Source: Callorhinus ursinus (Eukaryota; Chordata; Mammalia; Carnivora; Otariidae). Taken from it: DNA of 64,000 nt. The notes under the pieces were generated by a model that was not told where the DNA came from, made no database searches, and was given only the letters and a program-made list of their open reading frames with translations. Location: NCBI RefSeq assembly GCF_003265705.1, contig NW_020312817.1:47463182-47527181 (forward strand). Direction: 5' to 3'. Below, one piece after another: positions 60,255 to 64,000 of this stretch. Both the position numbers and the translations under genes were made by a program. Positions within the stretch are counted from its first letter, which is position 1. The number at the start of each line of letters is the position of its first letter.

Positions 60255-61001
60255 GGGGACAGAGTGGCCAACAGCCTGCAGAGCAACATACCTAAGTTTT
60301 ATTGTGACTACTACAACGCGTACCTCACCCATGACACTCCATCTGTGAGAAAGACACACTGCAGTGGTAGGAAACACAAAGGGAGTGTGAAAGACTACTA
60401 TCAGAAATGGATGGAAAAGCAGGCTCAGAGCCTGATTGACAAAACAACCACTGCATTTCAACAAGGAAAGATACCTCCTACTCCATTCTCTGCTCCTTCT
60501 CCTGCAGAGGCAATGACCCCACCTCCCCCCAGTCTCCCGGGTCCTCCTCGCCCTGGCATGATGCCAGCGCCCCATATGGGGGGCCCTCCCATGATGCCAA
60601 TGATGGGCCCTCCTCCTCCTGGGATGATACCAGTGGGACCTGCTCCTGGATTGAGGCCACCTATGGGAAGCCACATGCCAATGGTGCCTGGGCCCCCAAT
60701 GATGAGACCTCCTGCCCATCCCATGATGGTGCCCACTCGCCAGGAATGACTCGACCAGACAGATAAGAAGAGACAGGAACCTCTTTATATTCATTTTATG
60801 TTACTTGTTCTACTTTACCAAGAGATCATGGTGCTGTGACTCTGGGTGTTTTCTCACAGCAGGACAAGAAAGACTTGCTCCCCCTTCCTATCAAAGCAAG
60901 AATAGTTTTTGCCGGGGAGCAGTGGGACAAAAAAAAAAAAAAAGAGCAATTTTCATTTGTATTGTGAAATATGAAAATAAAATTGTCAACTGTTTTAGTT
61001 A
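60255..61001 (+). pseudogene. SNRPC: Processed pseudogene of SNRPC (U1 snRNP protein C)
   Basis: An intronless copy of the mRNA for U1-C, which helps U1 snRNP bind 5' splice sites. Coding-equivalent sequence runs 60288-60766. It is recognised by [20 protein letters not shown] near the N-terminus, VKDYYQKWM, and the Pro/Met/Gly-rich tail ([20 protein letters not shown]). Three lesions: the start ATG is ATA (60288-60290); zinc-finger Cys9 is Tyr while Cys6, His24 and His30 remain; and one base is lost near 60,739, so the frame ends early at 60747-60749 instead of the TAA at 60764. A 3'UTR-like stretch follows, with AATAAA at 60976-60981 about 20 bases before the end. A 9-bp direct repeat flanks the copy. 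An in-frame upstream ATG at 60252 lies in flanking or 5'UTR sequence, so a 165-codon frame exists, but it lacks a complete zinc finger. Confidence 0.93.
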
Positions 61002-61010
61002 AAATATTTG
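61002..61010. repeat. Target-site duplication of SNRPC retrocopy, 3' copy
   Basis: aaatatttg, partner of 60246-60254. Confidence 0.65.
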
Positions 61011-61190
61011 TAGAAAGCTGTGATGTACCAGGAGCTATTCTATGATTTGGCATACAGGAAAGAATAAAACCAAACCATTGCCCTAGTGGATACATTATAA
61101 CAAAAAGAATATAAAATATAATATTAGGAATGACTATTGCTTTAAAAATAATTAAACAAGATGAAGAGATAAAGATGATGGCGGAAGTTT
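61011..61190 (-). repeat. LINE-2-type fossil, antisense, split by the SNRPC retrocopy
   Basis: 'gatgtaccaggagctattct' with 'gcatacaggaaagaataaaa' and 'ccattgccctagtggataca' continues the repeat that begins 'attcatttattcaagaaata' just left of the retrocopy. Together they match the antisense L2 3' end. Confidence 0.55.
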
Positions 61191-61354
61191 TGAGACTTCT
61201 GATATGTATTTCTAACTACCTAATACTTGAAAGGAATCCATTTTGACATCTATAAAAAATATATGTGAGTATTCCACACTCCACACTGCTATTGGCATAT
61301 ATCAAGTTATTAAGCAGCATTCATGATCTATTTAGTGTGGACATCATACAAACA

Positions 61355-61430
61355 CATTGTTCTAAGTGCTGGGGACTCAGAAGTGAATAAAGAAATGTTC
61401 TAGTTTCTGTATATCTTGCTATCTAGTGGA
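61355..61430 (-). repeat. LINE-2-type fossil fragment, antisense
   Basis: 'ttctaagtgctggggactca' followed by 'gaagtgaataaagaaatgtt' is characteristic L2 antisense text. Confidence 0.55.
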
Positions 61431-61594
61431 TTACTTTATATTATATTGTTGCTATTATTTCACCCCAGTTTGTCTTTTGCCTCTTAATTTATTCATAATT
61501 GTCTTTAATGTTTAGAAGTTTCAAATGCATATGTAATGAAATCTGTTCATATTTTTGGTAACTCCATTTATAGTTTTAACAATTTTCCTATTAC

Positions 61595-61645
61595 TCTTTT
61601 CTTCCTTCCTTCCCTTCTACCTACCCTGCCTTCCTTTTTTCTTCA
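61595..61645. repeat. (CTTC)n-like pyrimidine tract
   Basis: Interrupted cttcctt units and related CT-rich sequence. Confidence 0.8.
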
Positions 61646-61985
61646 GCCTGCCAGGCATGAACTCATCCTAGGTGCTTTGCCCTAGCTATTTCCTTCTTGT
61701 GGAAAAATCTTTTGCCAGGAATCTTTAGGGTTGATTCCTCATTTACCTCAAGTCTCCGTTCAAATATCACCTTCCTAAGACTTACATGGCCAGTCTATTT
61801 ACAATTCTGTGCTTCTCAATAGTACTCATCATCTACCATTATAAAATATAGTGTATGTAGATTTGTTGTTTACTTGTCTTTCTCCCCTTCCCTGGAGTGT
61901 AAGCTAGCTCCCTGACGGCAGGTATTTCTGAGTTTTCTTCACCTCTGTATCCCCAGCATTTCTCTATATATTTGTTGAATATTTT
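61645..61985 (+). mobile_element. LINE-2 3' end
   Basis: 'cctcaagtctccgttcaaat' with 'atcaccttcctaagacttac', 'ccctggagtgtaagctagct' with 'ccctgacggcaggtatt', and 'cctctgtatccccagcattt' are the ordered landmarks of the LINE-2 3' end. Confidence 0.8.
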
Positions 61986-62071
61986 TAAGTTCTTTCCTCT
62001 CTTGAGGTGTGTAAAAATTCACCTACATTTCATTTTAATTTTTAGTTACTCCTTTTGGTGTAGAGTTAGTT

Positions 62072-62308
62072 AAGAGTTCATATTTCTTTTTTTTTAAGAT
62101 TTTATTTATTTATTTAATTGACACAGAGAGAGAGAGAGAGAGAGACAGCGAGAGAGGGAACACAAGCAGGGGGAGTGGGAGAGGGAGAAGCAGGCTTCCT
62201 GCCGAGCAGAGAGAGCCAGATGCGGGTCTTGATCCCTCATGACGTGAGCCGAAGGCAGTCGCTTAACCAATGAGCCCACCCAGGTGCCCCAAGAGTCTCA
62301 TATTTCTT
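62072..62308 (-). mobile_element. Carnivore tRNA-Lys SINE, antisense
   Basis: T-rich tail from 62,089, 'aagattttatttatttattt', a GA-rich block and the closing 'cccacccaggtgcccc' at 62290. The flanks aagagttcatatttctt and aagagtctcatatttctt are a 17/18-bp duplication differing by a small indel. Confidence 0.95.
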
Positions 62309-62870
62309 CAGATGTGGAGTTAACCAATTTTTCAACACCATTTGTTCAGAAACCTTCCTTTCCCTACTGGTTTATAAATGCAACTTAGCCAAAGAGTACA
62401 TCCTTATATGAACTAGGTCTGTTTCTGGGAAAATCAGTTTTTCAAAATATTTCAAATGCTAAATGAAGGATTAAGCTGAAAGTAAAAATTAATAATTGGT
62501 CTACGGTATGTGCAAAAATTACAAGTAATATTATATATATATGGTACCTCTTATAATACATAGTAGTTCTTTTTAGATCTAGTAGACATCTTCCATAAAA
62601 TTCCATATCTCCAGAACTATTTGCCCAGAAAACTCTACCTGGCTGTGAAAAATAGAAACTAGCACAGATTTCAATAGGGGACATTTATGAAATTATTTTG
62701 TACCACCACCCAATACTGTACTGATATTTATGAATGTTTGGAAATTGCCCTTTTCTATAGTAGTAAAAATTTGACTTGCCACATGCAAGGGGAAATTACT
62801 GTCATCTTATGTCAAATATAGCTATATAATCTACTGATTTACAAAAATTTGTTAGTCAACACACTCCATT
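62309..62870. other. Unique-looking AT-rich DNA
   Basis: No gene or repeat recognised. Confidence 0.35.
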
Positions 62871-63059
62871 TAAAATGTCTAGGAGTGCCTGGGTGGCTCA
62901 GTTGGTTAAGCATCTGACTCTTAATTTCGTCTCCAGTCATGATCTCAGAACTGTAGGATCGAGCCTCGGGTTGGGCGCCATGCTGGGCGTGAAGCCTGCT
63001 TAAGATTCTCTCTCGTTCCCTCTGCCCCTCTCCCCCAAAAATAAGAAATAAAATGTCTA
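62871..63059 (+). mobile_element. Carnivore tRNA-Lys SINE, older copy
   Basis: Body 62882-63048, 'gagtgcctgggtggctcagt' to a short A-rich tail. A perfect 11-bp duplication, taaaatgtcta, lies at 62871-62881 and 63049-63059. The body carries the 'catctgactcttaatttcg' variant also seen at 48,339. Confidence 0.94.
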
Positions 63060-63772
63060 ATTGTTAGGATATTAAGAAAAGAAAACAATTTTGCTGAGGC
63101 ATTCCTATATATTTAAAATTAAACTCACAGTCACTGTCTAATAAGTATGTATTCTATATTTATACATCATTAAGCAGAAACAACCAAGAGTATAACATGA
63201 TGCATGTCGAGTCTCAGGATACATTCTTTAGAATACACAGGAAAATTCATTTATAAGAGAAGAGACCTGTATGAAGCTATCACATTTCTTTTGGCTAAAT
63301 TTTCTGGCAATGGAGGGAGTTTACTCATTCACTTGTGACCTCCCCTTCTTCATTCCATTTCTAAAGAAAAAGTCTGAAAGAGGACTGGACAAAGGAACAA
63401 ATCTGGACCATCTTGTTAGGGGTTGGAGTTGACATTTGGAAAAATGAAGAGAATAAAATATTTTTTTCTTTATAAAGTCTTCCCTGTTTCGATTGTCTTC
63501 CCTTTTGATGGCTTAATTCTACTGATAAAAAAAGTCCATATTGTTGTTCCTTTCTTTACAGATTGAATGCCATTACTGTTACTAGTTGTCCCTGCAGGAA
63601 TAGAAGTGGGGCTCAAAGACAAGCGTCCACAGAACAGATGATTAGCCTAAACCTGTGCAGTGGGAACTAACACAGAACACGCCCAGGTCACTGAAGGAAA
63701 CAGCACCCGGGAGGGGGCTACCTGGGCTAATCACATAACCTCGCTTGTGTTTAAGAAAATAGTGCGTGTCCT
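63060..63772. other. Unique-looking non-coding DNA
   Basis: No gene or repeat recognised. Confidence 0.35.
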
Positions 63773-63951
63773 GGGGCTCCTGGGTGGCTCAGTCCTTAAG
63801 CGTCTGCCTTTGCCTTGGTTCAGGTCATGATCCCAGGGTCCTGGGATGGAGCCTCGGCATCAGGCTCACTGCTCTGTCGGGAAGCCTGCTTCTGCCTCTC
63901 CCACTCCCCCTGCTTGTGTTCCCTCTCTCGCTGCCTCTCCCTGTCAAATAA
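63773..63951 (+). mobile_element. Carnivore tRNA-Lys SINE
   Basis: 'ggggctcctgggtggctcag' to 'ctctccctgtcaaataaaaa'. The tail has become a GAAA microsatellite that runs off the window, so the 3' duplication cannot be seen. Confidence 0.94.
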
Positions 63952-63953
63952 AA

Positions 63954-64000
<47 letters not shown>
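63952..64000. repeat. (GAAA)n microsatellite at SINE tail
   Basis: At least 11 uninterrupted gaaa units reaching the end of the window; true length unknown. Confidence 0.97.

Noticed and set aside
60237..60794. A 185-codon minus-strand frame rich in His and Arg
   Set aside because: It is the antisense shadow of the Pro/Met/Gly-rich SNRPC coding sequence.
60929..60943. The A15 run as the poly(A) tail of the SNRPC retrocopy
   Set aside because: No AATAAA lies at the right distance upstream, whereas the sequence beyond it has AATAAA at 60,976 and ends at a repeat that matches the left flank. The A-run is better read as internal to the 3'UTR.
1..64000. CRISPR arrays, operons, phage or plasmid features
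   Set aside because: The repeat content is mammalian throughout; no regularly spaced repeats, ribosome-binding-site/ORF arrays or prokaryotic genes are visible.

Overview
This window is mammalian nuclear DNA, almost certainly from a caniform carnivore of the bear/seal/mustelid type. The main evidence is about fifteen tRNA-Lys-derived carnivore SINEs of the 'gcgcctgggtggctcag' type, whose body carries 'catgatcccagggtcctggg' and whose tail is aataaataaataaaatctt. The LINE-1 3' ends are also the carnivore form (antisense 'gttatgttaatcaccataca'). The order and the arctoid-like lineage are inferred from remembered repeat consensus sequences, not from a search. The background is AT-rich and non-coding. 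I recognise no functional host protein-coding exon, tRNA, rRNA or snRNA gene; short open frames elsewhere are what AT-rich DNA and dead repeats give by chance.

Layout. From 1 to 22,200: unique-looking AT-rich DNA with SINEs at 163, 1,086, 4,480, 12,117 and 18,417, plus old fossils (L2, MIR, hAT-like and Tigger-like DNA transposons, MaLR-type LTRs). From 22,203 to 29,459: one essentially full-length minus-strand LINE-1 with CpG-rich 5'UTR, A-rich tandem linker, broken ORF1, broken ORF2 and 3'UTR. It is bounded by a 19-bp target-site duplication. It carries a short 3' transduction with its own AATAAA, and a younger L1 3' fragment sits inside ORF1. From 29,460 to 45,120: more unique DNA with SINEs at 31,216, 33,841, 36,948 and 43,511, an old MaLR-type LTR at 39,280 and an old L1 3' end at 42,200-43,340. 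From 45,121 to 53,431: several truncated L1 copies, among them a roughly 70-bp insertion with near-perfect flanking repeats, a possible LTR tail, an hAT-like fossil and a SINE inserted at the tail of another SINE. From 53,432 to 64,000: mostly unique DNA with an MLT1-like LTR at 59,218, a processed SNRPC (U1-C) pseudogene at 60,255-61,001, an L2 3' end and three more SINEs, the last running into a (GAAA)n microsatellite at the window edge.

The elements do not form a pathway. What they share is L1 machinery: the SINEs, the truncated L1s and the SNRPC retrocopy all show A-rich tails and/or target-site duplications as expected of L1-driven retrotransposition. The best observations are the L1 with its transduced 3' flank, and the SNRPC retrocopy whose two flanks rejoin into one older repeat. 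I found no convincing undescribed gene system. The ancient-repeat family names rest on recalled consensus sequences and need RepeatMasker/Dfam confirmation.
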